The notes under the pieces are model-generated. The model did not search any database. It had not been told where the DNA came from and worked only from the letters and a program-made list of their open reading frames with translations. This document shows positions 26,455 through 35,396 of a stretch of DNA of 36,398 nucleotides, piece by piece. The position numbers were made by a program, and so were the translations under genes. Numbering within the stretch: position 1 is the first letter of the stretch; each line of letters opens with the position of its first letter. The stretch is from assembly GCA_026196615.1 (NCBI GenBank), contig JAPHSW010000169.1, forward strand, positions 1 to 36,398, written 5' to 3'. This DNA comes from Gammaproteobacteria bacterium (GTDB lineage Bacteria; Pseudomonadota; Gammaproteobacteria; GRL18).

Positions 26455-27069
26455 TCAGCCATCCAATTTGAGTGAAATAGCCATACGCATTAAATCAGAT
26501 AATGTTTTAGCACACATTTTATCCATCACTTTAGCACGATGAGCTTCTACTGTAGATTGAGTAATATCCACTTCATGGGCGATTTCTTTATTACGCTTTC
26601 CTATGATCACATAGTTTAATATTTCTTTTTCTCTGCTGGTCAGTTTTTTGTAGCATTGTTCAATATAGGTCAAGTTTTCAAATTCATTACGTTGTAGTGA
26701 ATCCAGTTTGATTGCACGATAGACACAGTCCAACATAATCTGATTATTAAATGGTTTTTCAATAAAGTGTACAGCGCCTGCTTTAACTGCTCTAACGCTC
26801 ATTGGAATATCGCCATGTCCCGTCATCACAATAACGGGTGGTGAAATTTTTTCCTGGTTTAATTTTTCTTGCAGGTCAAGACCACTGATGCCTGGCATAC
26901 GGACGTCAAGAATAATACATCCTCGCTTTGTTTTATCAAATTGTTCTAAATATTCCTGACCAGAAGAATAGCACTCAACGTCAAGTCCGACGGATTTCAT
27001 TAATAATGCAAGAGCATTTCGAACCTGTTCTTCATCATCTATGATAAAAACACTGACTTGTTCATTCAT
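26455..27069 (-). CDS. FixJ-family response regulator (receiver + LuxR-type HTH)
   Basis: This transcription factor is activated by phosphorylation. The receiver (about 5-120) has Asp11/Asp12, phospho-acceptor Asp55 in CIILDVRMPG, and Lys105 in HFIEKPF. The C-terminal LuxR-type helix-turn-helix (about 140-200) includes KLTSREKEILNYVI, then GKRNKEIAHEVDITQSTVEAHRAKVMDKM. At 204 residues it matches FixJ/TtrR regulators of respiration and electron acceptors. No histidine kinase is adjacent in the window, so it is an orphan here. It lies downstream of the LysR gene on the same strand after a 302-base gap, so it probably has its own promoter. Confidence 0.93.
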   Translation of the reverse strand: MNEQVSVFIIDDEEQVRNALALLMKSVGLDVECYSSGQEYLEQFDKTKRGCIILDVRMPGISGLDLQEKLNQEKISPPVIVMTGHGDIPMSVRAVKAGAVHFIEKPFNNQIMLDCVYRAIKLDSLQRNEFENLTYIEQCYKKLTSREKEILNYVIIGKRNKEIAHEVDITQSTVEAHRAKVMDKMCAKTLSDLMRMAISLKLDG

Positions 27070-27371
27070 ATCATTTTCTCAATTTTTATTATTTTTGTAT
27101 TTAACGTATCAATCCTAAATGATTGATTGGAGCAAAATTAAATTGCATAAAAATGCTCCCATCCCCTTTGTTTGTATATGGCAATATTATTACAAACTAA
27201 TGAATGGGAAAGTATTAGAGGTTTTATTGAGACCTATTCAGGCTTTCCTTAATACAGGTGATAAAAAATAGCAAAATTGGTGGGATAAGACGTGTGTCAA
27301 TGATAAGGAAAATGAAAGCTCAAAGCCCTCTTCGTAATAAGACACCAATTATTATTAAAAGATAAATAAAC
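27070..27371 (-). other. Intergenic region, no gene seen
   Basis: These 302 bases lie between the response-regulator start and the LysR stop. A possible structured stretch (27207-27248) has GGAAAG/CTTTCC outer arms and AGGT/ACCT inner arms. It may end the LysR transcript or sit in the regulator's 5' region. No clear promoter boxes stand out. Confidence 0.45.
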
Positions 27372-28268
27372 TCACTTTTGACGTAATAGTTCAATAAATG
27401 CTTCTACAACGGGGTTATTAATGTTGGAACGGGTTCGTGCAATCCAAAGCGTTCGCTTGATTCGTAAGCCTTGTATTTTTATGTGGAAAAGTGTTTTATC
27501 GAGTAGTGCTTCCTGAACAGCGAATCGAGGTAAAAAGCTGACATAATTACCTCTTCCTAACATTTCAATTATTGTGTCAGTGGACCCTACCTCCATTAAA
27601 GTGGGTAGTTGTTCAATACCAATGTCTTTTAGTTCTTTATCTAGAATCAGTCGCATTGATGATTTTGGTTCACGCAAAACATAGTTTAATTTCATTAGTT
27701 GGGGCACTGGAATGAGATCGCTATAGACGGATGAATGCTTTATTCCGCAAACCAGAATCAGTTCGTCATCAATCCATTTTTGTACCAGAATATCAGGATG
27801 ATCCGGTGCTTGTTCCAATAATGCTAAATCCGTCAATCCAGTGGCAAGATGGGTTTGAATTCGACGGGTATATGCCATACGGCTTTCAATTCGATATTCA
27901 GGAAATGCTTCAGCAAATCCCAACAATAGGTCAGGCAGGAGATGTTCACCAATGGCAAAAGTGACTTCCAGTCGTAATCGGTTTTGACCAATTCGTAAAG
28001 ATTCTAAGTCTTCAAGTAAGAGGCTTTGGTGATCCAGAATCAACCGAGAGAACTGATAGACCTTTTCACCCGCAGTGGTTAACTCCAGTTTACGTCCTTC
28101 ACGTTGTACCAGATTGACACCATAACAATTTTCCAGAGTACGTAATCGTTTGGTGATTGCAGGTTGTCCAATATTCAGTTTATGGCCAGCCTCAGCAACA
28201 CCACCCAGCTCGAAGACTGCACGCAAGGCAGCTAGTGACTTGAGATCAGGTAAGTTTTTATATTCCAT
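27372..28268 (-). CDS. LysR-family transcriptional regulator
   Basis: This 298-residue regulator has the standard N-terminal winged helix (about 8-65: SLAALRAVFELGGVAEAGHK, then QPAITKRLRTLE) and a periplasmic-binding-like effector domain (about 93-295). VTFAIGEHLLPDLLLGF and FLPRFAVQEALLD are typical effector-domain segments. The inducer is unknown. It lies downstream of the four-gene metabolic operon in the same orientation rather than divergent from it, so control of that operon is only a guess. No ribosome-binding site is seen before the ATG. A TACAGT/ACTGTA inverted repeat 44 bases upstream may be its autoregulatory site. Confidence 0.93.
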   Translation of the reverse strand: MEYKNLPDLKSLAALRAVFELGGVAEAGHKLNIGQPAITKRLRTLENCYGVNLVQREGRKLELTTAGEKVYQFSRLILDHQSLLLEDLESLRIGQNRLRLEVTFAIGEHLLPDLLLGFAEAFPEYRIESRMAYTRRIQTHLATGLTDLALLEQAPDHPDILVQKWIDDELILVCGIKHSSVYSDLIPVPQLMKLNYVLREPKSSMRLILDKELKDIGIEQLPTLMEVGSTDTIIEMLGRGNYVSFLPRFAVQEALLDKTLFHIKIQGLRIKRTLWIARTRSNINNPVVEAFIELLRQK

Positions 28269-28311
28269 GGCGGAATGTTACTACAATTTAGCTCATTAGG
28301 ATATTTTTTTC

Positions 28312-28332
28312 TACAGTTTACTATCTACTGTA
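28312..28332 (-). promoter_or_regulatory. Inverted repeat upstream of the LysR gene, candidate operator
   Basis: TACAGT (28312-28317) and ACTGTA (28327-28332) form perfect 6-base arms around 9 bases. It lies 44-64 bases before the LysR start, a usual position for LysR-type autoregulation. Confidence 0.35.
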
Positions 28333-28416
28333 TATATAGATTTATTCTGTTATTTTAGAATTTTTTTGTTTTTTTATGCTGCAAGAAAAACAATAAAATA
28401 TTCCAAATTGAAAAGT

Positions 28417-28599
28417 TTAATTCAGAGACACATCACCATTAGCAATTTGTAAAGGACTCCAAAGTTCATTTCTGAAACAAATAATTGGTGTTACAGACTA
28501 TAGGCTTTTAACATTAGGTCTAATGATGACCTCTGTTCCAATCGGTGCATCATCTAAAAGCTTAAAGAAGAAAGAAATAGACTGGCTAATAGTTTCCAT
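28417..28599 (-). pseudogene. Short reading frame with an in-frame amber stop
   Basis: The frame starts at an ATG overlapping the end of the exported-protein gene and reads METISQSISFFFKLL, then DDAPIGTEVIIRPNVKSL (33 residues). It stops at TAG (28498-28500), and the same frame continues for 26 protein-like codons (SVTPIICFRNELWSPLQIAN, then GDVSLN) before TAA. The continuous coding character across the TAG suggests a small gene broken by a nonsense mutation or the remnant of a longer gene. A 33-residue product, or readthrough, cannot be excluded. No family is recognised. Confidence 0.45.
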
Positions 28600-29947
28600 A
28601 CATTGATGTTACCTTCGTTTTAAATGGGTCGGTGAGCAATTCATTAATTTTTTCACCATCACCTGCGGTATGTGACTGAGTCGAAAGAACATAATTCATA
28701 TAAAGCAATCGTTCGCCTGATGGAAAATCATTTTGGGTTGTTAAAACAAATCCTGTTTCAGATTCGGCACCAGGATATTTTTCTGGTAAATCTATTAAAT
28801 TTTCATTATTGATAACATAAGGTGAAATAGACACCAAATGATGAAGGTCTTTTGGGACACTTAATGAACTAAACAGTGAGTTTGATTGACCACTTAACAC
28901 CATCCATTTAGCATTTGGAGAATTTATTAGGTGATTTTCTGTGTTATTGTTCTTGAGATGTTGTACTTCTTTCGCAGTATCATTATATAAATGTTCAAAA
29001 GCAGCATTGTGAAAATCAAGGCCGATGCGTATTGTCATATTTTTTACTCCAACACTTTTGGAGAGCATGATAGGAATTTCAGCATGGTTTGGGTAATATA
29101 GATGATCACAATTCAGTGAAGGAGATTGCATACCAGCACCAAGTTTTACATAATTAACGACCCGTTTAACCGTTCTTATAGGGCCATTGATATAACCTGC
29201 TGGATAACCATCAACTTCCTCTTCATTAAATTCGATATCACCGCTAAATAGTAGAAAGCCTACTTTAACTTTACCTCTGATTTTTAATCGATCAACAATC
29301 TCTGAATCATTAATACTCAATTGATTCATTAATGCAGTAAAGTCATTTGAATAGGACATCTTGTAGATAGGAGACTGGATCTGTTTTTGCTTCGGATGAT
29401 AGTTCATATAGCGTTCTGAGGAGAGTGATGGTGTTTTTGAACGGTAGGAAGCGATATAGACCCATCCTAAAGTTTCGTTGGAAATTGGATGCTTGACCTG
29501 TACCTGTAATATATTATTTGATCGGATATTGAGCTCTGGAATAGATGGCTGTCTTTCACCCAGATCTGTTGTCATAAAAAGTAACTGATCATTATGATCA
29601 AATATTTTTTTATTAGCTGGATCTTCATCATCATGAGTTGCACTATTTTTTTTAGAGGCCTGTGAGATCCAATCACTCTCAGAATCAATCCAAATATTTT
29701 CTTGAGAAACTTCCCAGACCCAATCATTCTCTGAATCGAATTGATCTATTTGAAAAGGAATATCGGATGTATGACCATTTTTAACAGAGAAAACTCTTAT
29801 GTTTTGTATTTCTTTACCTTTGAGTTGTGCTAATTGGTCACCGGTTAAAATGACCGGAATATCAACCACCAACGTATTAGGCTGACTCCACACTAATGTC
29901 ATAGGTATAAACAATAAAAGGGGAATTAAAAATCTGCTTAATTTCAT
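28586..29947 (-). CDS. Exported protein of unknown function, last gene of the metabolic operon
   Basis: No family was recognised. The 453 residues start with a signal peptide (about 1-21, MKLSRFLIPLLLFIPMTLVW), so the protein is periplasmic or outer-membrane associated. The mature part is rich in strands and in Asn, Ser and Asp. Features include QLAQLKGKEIQNIRVFSV, DHNDQLLFMTTDLGE, LGWVYIASYRSKTPSLS and EVDGYPAGYINGPIRTVKRV. Two cysteines at most are seen, and no catalytic motif. The ATG at 29947 is preferred to the GTG three bases earlier because AGGAGG lies 7 bases upstream. It follows the aldehyde dehydrogenase by 24 bases, so it is co-transcribed with three cytoplasmic enzymes. Confidence 0.8.
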   Translation of the reverse strand: MKLSRFLIPLLLFIPMTLVWSQPNTLVVDIPVILTGDQLAQLKGKEIQNIRVFSVKNGHTSDIPFQIDQFDSENDWVWEVSQENIWIDSESDWISQASKKNSATHDDEDPANKKIFDHNDQLLFMTTDLGERQPSIPELNIRSNNILQVQVKHPISNETLGWVYIASYRSKTPSLSSERYMNYHPKQKQIQSPIYKMSYSNDFTALMNQLSINDSEIVDRLKIRGKVKVGFLLFSGDIEFNEEEVDGYPAGYINGPIRTVKRVVNYVKLGAGMQSPSLNCDHLYYPNHAEIPIMLSKSVGVKNMTIRIGLDFHNAAFEHLYNDTAKEVQHLKNNNTENHLINSPNAKWMVLSGQSNSLFSSLSVPKDLHHLVSISPYVINNENLIDLPEKYPGAESETGFVLTTQNDFPSGERLLYMNYVLSTQSHTAGDGEKINELLTDPFKTKVTSMYGNY

Positions 29948-29971
29948 CACGTTTCCTCCTAACTAATAGGT

Positions 29972-31366
29972 CTAATGCTTTATGACCATCATTTTATCAA
30001 GCATCATTTCATGCATAGAATACTGAATTCCACCCACTCCCATACCAGATGAATTTCGTCCACCAAAGGGCATCCAGTCCACACGAAAAGCAGTATGATC
30101 ATTGACCATTACAGCACTGGCATTTAATCGGTTCACTGTATCCAGAGCAACATTCAGATCCTTTGTATAAACTGCAGCTTGAAAAGCATAATCAAGAGAA
30201 TTTGCTTGTTGGATTGCTTTATCACGATCAGTGTAAGAATAAATACAGACAACCGGACCAAAAATTTCCTGAGTTGAGACTCTGACATTTTCGGGCGGGT
30301 TTAATAATACCGTGGGTTCATAACAAGACTCAGAAATACGTTGACCGCCACAAAGACATTGCGCTCCTGCAGAAATTGCCTCAGTTACCCAGTCATGAAC
30401 ACGATCAACTTCACGAGGCAATATCAATGGGCCCACTTGTGTTTGTTTATCAAGAGGATCACCGACAATTAATTCTTTTGCCATCTCCGCCAAAGTATTG
30501 GCTACAGTATCACAGAGTGTTTCATGAACAAAAACACGTTGCACAGAAACACAAACCTGACCTGCATGATAAAATCCACCTTTTAATAAAGCGGGCATCA
30601 TCTCATCAATATCGGCATCAGGTTCTACAATAACCGGTGCTGCACCGCCATGCTCCAATGCACAATGTGCACCGTCTGACAGTTTAGAACGTAACTGCCA
30701 ACCGACTTTAGCTGAACCAATAAAAGATAAATAACTGACTCGCTGATCGGTTACTAATTGCTCTGCAATATCTCTATTACATAATACGGCCTGACACCAT
30801 CCTTTAGGCAAACCGGCTTCATATAAAATATCAATAAAAGCTAAACAGGATAAAGGTGTTGTTAATGACGGTTTTATAATAACAGGTGCACCAACAGCTA
30901 TTGCTGGTACTGTTTGATGGATGGTTAAGTTAAGAGGGTGGTTAAATGCACTAATAGAAGAGACCACACCGATAGGTTCTTTGAAGGTATAGGCAATACG
31001 ATTGTCTGAAGCTGGGGTTAAGCCCATGGGGATCTGTTCACCTTTTATTTGTGCAATATGCTCCATTGCTAATTGCACACCATTAATGGCGCGTTCAACT
31101 TCAGCCAATGAATCCATATAAGGCTTACCGCCTTCCTGAGCTGCAATTTCAGTGAGTTCAGGGATACGAGATTTCATAATATCAATAGTACGCTGTAAAA
31201 TAGCGGTTCGCTCATGAGGTGCCAGCCACTTATCACGCTCAATAAAATGTTCATGAGCTAAGCTAATTGCATCTTCAAGTTCCTGTTCAGTGGCCAGAGG
31301 TAATTCTTTAATGAGCTGATTATCATAGGGTGATAATACACTTACTGTTTTATGAGTAGTCATCAT
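29972..31366 (-). CDS. NAD(P)-dependent aldehyde dehydrogenase family protein
   Basis: This oxidises an aldehyde to an acid; the substrate is unknown. The 464 residues carry the ALDH motifs: FNHPLN with Asn142, IIKPSLTTPLS with Lys165, the general base Glu238 in ALEHGG (usually LELGG), and the nucleophile Cys272 in AGQVCVSVQR. EIFGPVVCIY (near 365) and PFGGRNSSGMG (near 435) complete the fold. It resembles the lactaldehyde/non-phosphorylating GAPDH branch more than betaine or long-chain ALDHs. Two adjacent ATGs exist; the first is used. It lies 32 bases after the TPP-enzyme gene, suggesting it oxidises a product or competing substrate of that enzyme. Confidence 0.92.
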   Translation of the reverse strand: MMTTHKTVSVLSPYDNQLIKELPLATEQELEDAISLAHEHFIERDKWLAPHERTAILQRTIDIMKSRIPELTEIAAQEGGKPYMDSLAEVERAINGVQLAMEHIAQIKGEQIPMGLTPASDNRIAYTFKEPIGVVSSISAFNHPLNLTIHQTVPAIAVGAPVIIKPSLTTPLSCLAFIDILYEAGLPKGWCQAVLCNRDIAEQLVTDQRVSYLSFIGSAKVGWQLRSKLSDGAHCALEHGGAAPVIVEPDADIDEMMPALLKGGFYHAGQVCVSVQRVFVHETLCDTVANTLAEMAKELIVGDPLDKQTQVGPLILPREVDRVHDWVTEAISAGAQCLCGGQRISESCYEPTVLLNPPENVRVSTQEIFGPVVCIYSYTDRDKAIQQANSLDYAFQAAVYTKDLNVALDTVNRLNASAVMVNDHTAFRVDWMPFGGRNSSGMGVGGIQYSMHEMMLDKMMVIKH

Positions 31367-31398
31367 ATCTCTCTTATTTTTTTAATTTGTCAGAATGA

Positions 31399-33039
31399 TT
31401 ATAAAATACAGGTTTTTTGTTTTAGCTTTTCATTTAATATAGAATGATTTAAAGAATAGTCCACTGCCAAATCAATCAGGTGAACACCATCTGTTTGCAG
31501 ACATTCATCCAGAATTTCAGAAAAATTCTCACAGCTGTCAGGTCGGTGACCTAAAGCACCATAACTTTCAGCATATCTGACAAAATCCGGATTATCATAA
31601 TCCAGACCAAAATTATCAAAACCTAAACCTTCCTGCTTCCATTTAATCATGCCATAGGCACTATCATTTAAAATAATAATGACCAGGTTTAATTTTAAAC
31701 GCACTGCAGTTTCCATTTCCTGAGAATTCATCATAAAACCGCCATCACCACAAACTGCTATGACTTTTTTATTCGGATTAATTAGTTTGGCTGCTATGGC
31801 TGAAGGTAATCCAGCCCCCATTGTTGCCAAAGCATTATCTAATAATAATGTGTTGGGTTGGTGACAAGGATAATTTCGTGCAAACCAGATTTTATAAACG
31901 CCATTATCCAGAGTCACGATACCATCATCAGGCATTTTTTTACGGATAGTGCTCACCACTCTTTGCGGTAAAACGGGAAAACGATTATCCAGTGAATATT
32001 TTGATAAGTGAGTATCAACCTCATGTTTAATCTTATTAAAATAAGATAAGTCCCAATTGCTTGTATCTTTAACTTCCTCGGCAATTCTCTTTACCGATGT
32101 TGAAATATCACCGACCACATTTAATTGTGGAAAATAAACATCATCGACCTGATTAGGAAAAAAGTTCACATGGATGACTTTTTTACCACCATGTTCCATT
32201 ATAAAAGGTGGTTTTTCCATAATATCATGACCCACATTGACTATCAGATCAGAACGACTAATTGCACAATGTAAGAAATCATGATCAGATAAGGCTGCAG
32301 TGCCTAAGAACTGAGGATGACGTTCATCAACCACTCCTTTACCCATTTGAGTACTGAAAAAAGGTATTCCTGTGGTTTCAATGAAATAGGAGAGTGCTTT
32401 TTGAGTTAACTTTCTATTGGCGCCTGCGCCAATCAGTAATAAAGGCATCTTTGATGCTTCAATCATTTTGGCCGCAGCCTTTATAGCAGAATCATCTGCA
32501 TCAGGACGTTGATAATTTATGACTTCAAATACTCGCTCATCAACTTCTTTGGCTGCAATATCCTCAGGTAGTTCAATATGCACAGCACCTGGTCTTTCTT
32601 CCATAGCAAGACGAAAAGCTTCTCGTACCGATGAAGGGAGATTATTGGAGTTAACAATTTGACGAGTATATTTTGTAATGGGTTTCATCAAATGCACAAT
32701 ATCAACAATTTGAAACTGACCTTGCTTACTTTTTTTAATCGGTTTTTGTCCAGTGATCATCATCATCGGCATTCCACCCAACTGAGCATAAGCGGCTGGT
32801 GTGACTAAGTTTGTTGCGCCTGGACCAAGTGTTGAAAGGCAAACGCCCGGTTTTCCTGTGAGTCTGCCATAGGTGGCAGCCATAAAACCAGCACCTTGTT
32901 CATGACGTGTCAAAATCAGTTTTATTGATGAGTTCTTTAATGAATCCAAAAAATCAAGATTTTCTTCTCCTGGTATACCAAAGATATATTCAACTTTTTC
33001 ATTTTCTAAAGCTTTAACGAGTAAATCTGAAACTTTCAT
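31399..33039 (-). CDS. Acetolactate-synthase-like thiamine diphosphate enzyme
   Basis: This 546-residue TPP enzyme joins or cleaves 2-oxo acids. The cofactor-activating glutamate is Glu47 in TRHEQGAGFMAATYGRL. GKPGVCLSTLGPGATNLVT is the family signature, and the TPP/Mg motif is GDGGFMMNSQE with Asp432, followed by LND (Asn458). Overall it matches catabolic acetolactate synthase (AlsS-like) large subunits. There is no small regulatory subunit (IlvN/IlvH) beside it, no acetolactate decarboxylase, and no ilvC or ilvD, so butanediol or branched-chain synthesis is not supported by context. AAGGAAA provides a good ribosome-binding site. It is second in the operon. Confidence 0.9.
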   Translation of the reverse strand: MKVSDLLVKALENEKVEYIFGIPGEENLDFLDSLKNSSIKLILTRHEQGAGFMAATYGRLTGKPGVCLSTLGPGATNLVTPAAYAQLGGMPMMMITGQKPIKKSKQGQFQIVDIVHLMKPITKYTRQIVNSNNLPSSVREAFRLAMEERPGAVHIELPEDIAAKEVDERVFEVINYQRPDADDSAIKAAAKMIEASKMPLLLIGAGANRKLTQKALSYFIETTGIPFFSTQMGKGVVDERHPQFLGTAALSDHDFLHCAISRSDLIVNVGHDIMEKPPFIMEHGGKKVIHVNFFPNQVDDVYFPQLNVVGDISTSVKRIAEEVKDTSNWDLSYFNKIKHEVDTHLSKYSLDNRFPVLPQRVVSTIRKKMPDDGIVTLDNGVYKIWFARNYPCHQPNTLLLDNALATMGAGLPSAIAAKLINPNKKVIAVCGDGGFMMNSQEMETAVRLKLNLVIIILNDSAYGMIKWKQEGLGFDNFGLDYDNPDFVRYAESYGALGHRPDSCENFSEILDECLQTDGVHLIDLAVDYSLNHSILNEKLKQKTCIL

Positions 33040-33081
33040 GAGATTTCCTTTAATCGGGTTCTGTATAACAATTTTTATTTT

Positions 33082-34716
33082 TTAAGGCACCATACAAACC
33101 ATTTCACCATCCACATTGGCAAAACATTTTTTTGCAATAAAGCTGTTGGCTGTTGCTTCTTTCATTTCCTGTTCAAATTGTTCGGGATAGGGTGCTTCTA
33201 ACAAACTTCCCGTTACAATATAAGGAAATACCTGATCATAACGAAGTGTTTTAGTGGCACTAACACGGCGGTGGATATGAGAGCGATTTAATAGTTTTGT
33301 TTGTTCTAAACCAGATGCTGCAAGCAGTTCACGAACACTTTGAATGGTTTCATAATGATAGTTAGCAACCCGTGTTTTTTTATCTTCAACCACAAGTCCT
33401 ACCGTAAATTTTGGATTTTGTGTCGCAATCCCTGTGGGACATTTATTTTTATTGCATTCTAATGACTGTATACATCCTAAAGCCAGCATCATGCCTCTGG
33501 CGCTATTACATAAATCAGCACCTAATGCGAGATTTTTGATGAGATGAAATCCAGTAATGACTTTACCACTGGCAATCACTTTAATTTCTTTTTTTAAATC
33601 AAAACCCATTAAGCAATCGATCACAAAAGCTAACGCATCTCGTAAAGGGACACCAACTGAATTGGAATATTCAAGTGGGGCTGCTCCAGTACCACCTTCA
33701 CCGCCATCAACGGTAATAAAGTCCGGTTTAATTCCCGTTTCAACCATAGCCTTACATATTGCAACAAATTCACTGCGTCGGCCGATACAAAGTTTGAAGC
33801 CAATAGGCTTGCCTCCAGATAAGTCTCGCAATTTTTTTATAAAGTGCATCATTTCAATTGGTGTTGAAAAAGCGCTATGGGTTGGTGGTGAATCTACCTG
33901 AACATAAGGTTCGGTATTGCGTATTTCTGCAATTTCAGGAGTATTTTTAGCTGCGGGTAATATCCCGCCATGTCCTGGTTTTGCGCCCTGAGATAATTTA
34001 ATCTCAATCATTTTGACATTATTCAGATTAGCCTTTTTCTTAAACAATTCATCAGAAAAAAGACCCTCTTTGTTTCTACAACCAAAATATCCAGTACCTA
34101 CCTGCCAGATTAAATCACCGCCAGGTTCCAGATGATGAGGACTAATCGAACCTTCTCCTGTATTATGAGCAAAATGACCAATTTTTGCACCGCTATTGAG
34201 TGCTAAAATGGCGTTTTCACTGAGGGCACCAAAACTCATTGCAGAAATATTGAATAAGCTGGCATCATAGGGTTGTAAACATTCACTGCCCCCAACAAGA
34301 ACGCGCAAATCTTTTTCAATTGCACTTTCTCTTAAGGCAGACAAAGAGTGATCCATCCATTCATAACCATTTCTATAGACGTCAACTTTAGTACCCAGTG
34401 GTACTGTATCAAGATGTTTTTTGGCGCGTTGATAGACTACAGAACGAAACATTCGGTTAGTAGGGGCCCCTCCAGTTTCAGGTTCGACAAAATATTGATG
34501 CATCGGCCCACGTAATGCTTCCATAATCCAGCGCCAACGAGCCATCAGAGGATAATTTCGCCATAATGAATGCTCCTTCTGGGTCATGTCATAAACACCA
34601 ACAAGTAGCAGAGGAATAATCAGTGCATAAGCCCAAAAAAACCATGGTAAAAATACACCAATAAGAGCAATGAGGCAAACACTGATAATAGAGTACAATA
34701 TAAAAATATGGCGCAT
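33082..34716 (-). CDS. Membrane-anchored FMN-binding glutamate-synthase-like protein
   Basis: Residues 1-45 form two hydrophobic helices (ILYSIISVCLIALIGVFLPW, then AYALIIPLLLVGVYDM) that anchor the protein. The rest (about 80-530) is the glutamate-synthase FMN barrel: ISAMSFGALSENAILALN (157-174), AHNTGEGSISPHH (183-195), KLSQGAKPGHGG (240-251), and FITVDGGEGGTGAAPLEYSN (333-352). Three cysteines, Cys415, Cys421 and Cys426 in CIQSLECNKNKCPTGIATQNP-type spacing, match the 3Fe-4S ligands of GltB. It lacks the N-terminal glutaminase domain of true glutamate synthase, so glutamine is not its obvious nitrogen donor. A role in an amine or methylated-amine pathway is possible but unproven. It is the first gene of the operon, with AAGGA upstream. 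Confidence 0.92.
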   Translation of the reverse strand: MRHIFILYSIISVCLIALIGVFLPWFFWAYALIIPLLLVGVYDMTQKEHSLWRNYPLMARWRWIMEALRGPMHQYFVEPETGGAPTNRMFRSVVYQRAKKHLDTVPLGTKVDVYRNGYEWMDHSLSALRESAIEKDLRVLVGGSECLQPYDASLFNISAMSFGALSENAILALNSGAKIGHFAHNTGEGSISPHHLEPGGDLIWQVGTGYFGCRNKEGLFSDELFKKKANLNNVKMIEIKLSQGAKPGHGGILPAAKNTPEIAEIRNTEPYVQVDSPPTHSAFSTPIEMMHFIKKLRDLSGGKPIGFKLCIGRRSEFVAICKAMVETGIKPDFITVDGGEGGTGAAPLEYSNSVGVPLRDALAFVIDCLMGFDLKKEIKVIASGKVITGFHLIKNLALGADLCNSARGMMLALGCIQSLECNKNKCPTGIATQNPKFTVGLVVEDKKTRVANYHYETIQSVRELLAASGLEQTKLLNRSHIHRRVSATKTLRYDQVFPYIVTGSLLEAPYPEQFEQEMKEATANSFIAKKCFANVDGEMVCMVP

Positions 34717-34788
34717 AACAAATCCTTTTAAATAATGATTAAATAAACTTGTGTTATTGATATTTCAAACTAATTTTACGTACTGCAT

Positions 34789-35295
34789 TTAATTTATAAG
34801 TGATTTAACTTCCTCTAGAAATTGTGGGCTATCCCACTCATATATCCCAATAATTCTTATAATGACTTGACCTTTTTGATTGACAATATAAGTTGTTGGC
34901 AGAGCAGGAATAGACCAATCCTCTGAAACCTTACTACTTTCATCAGCGAGTAAAGCAAAATCAACAGGATTATTATTTCTAAATTCTTTGACTTCAGATA
35001 ATGAATTCCCCATAGCAATTGCAATAATTGAAATGTCATCATTAATTAATTGTGTATAAGCTCGTTGTAAAGAAGGCATTTCTTGTCTACAAGGTTTACA
35101 CCATGTTCCCCAGAAATTAACAATCACAATTTTACCCTGATATTTAGCCATAGTGTGTCTATCACCATTGATATCATCCAGATTGATTTCTGGCGCTTGC
35201 CAGGGTTCATCAATAAACTTCATGCCTGGTGGTAATGCATAAGCATGAGAGACTAAGAATGAAAATAAGAGTAATAAAAGTGATATTTTTTTCAT
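34789..35295 (-). CDS. TlpA-like periplasmic thioredoxin
   Basis: This exported thiol-disulfide protein has 168 residues. Its signal peptide (1-20) is cut after AYA. The thioredoxin fold carries WCKPC with Cys66 and Cys69, and the cis-proline region reads ALPTTYIVN. FWGTWCKPCRQEMPSLQRAY is typical of TlpA/ResA proteins that reduce apocytochrome c or copper-site thiols in the periplasm. There is no membrane anchor. Downstream, 72 bases separate it from the GltS-like gene; upstream lies a gene for a small exported two-cysteine protein, a possible substrate. The ribosome-binding site is weak. Confidence 0.9.
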   Translation of the reverse strand: MKKISLLLLLFSFLVSHAYALPPGMKFIDEPWQAPEINLDDINGDRHTMAKYQGKIVIVNFWGTWCKPCRQEMPSLQRAYTQLINDDISIIAIAMGNSLSEVKEFRNNNPVDFALLADESSKVSEDWSIPALPTTYIVNQKGQVIIRIIGIYEWDSPQFLEEVKSLIN

Positions 35296-35326
35296 AATAA
35301 AGATTCTATTTAGTAAAGAAAAATTA

Positions 35327-35375
35327 TAATTAAATGAACATAGAGAAAGGGGTAAATTCTATGTTCATTTAATTA
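35327..35375 (-). terminator. Long perfect hairpin, probable terminator
   Basis: 18-base perfect arms (35327-35344 and 35358-35375) flank a 13-base GA-rich loop. On the - strand the stem is followed after a few bases by a T5 tract, so it most likely ends the transcript of the exported two-cysteine gene. Its arm contains TTAAATGAACAT, which recurs upstream of that gene. Confidence 0.6.
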
Positions 35376-35396
35376 ACTATTTTTATTAACTATAGC

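Noticed and set aside
28326-28345. LexA (SOS) box near TACTGTATATATA
   Set aside because: The left half matches the consensus strikingly, but the right half (ACAG at the required spacing) is missing, and no SOS gene follows.
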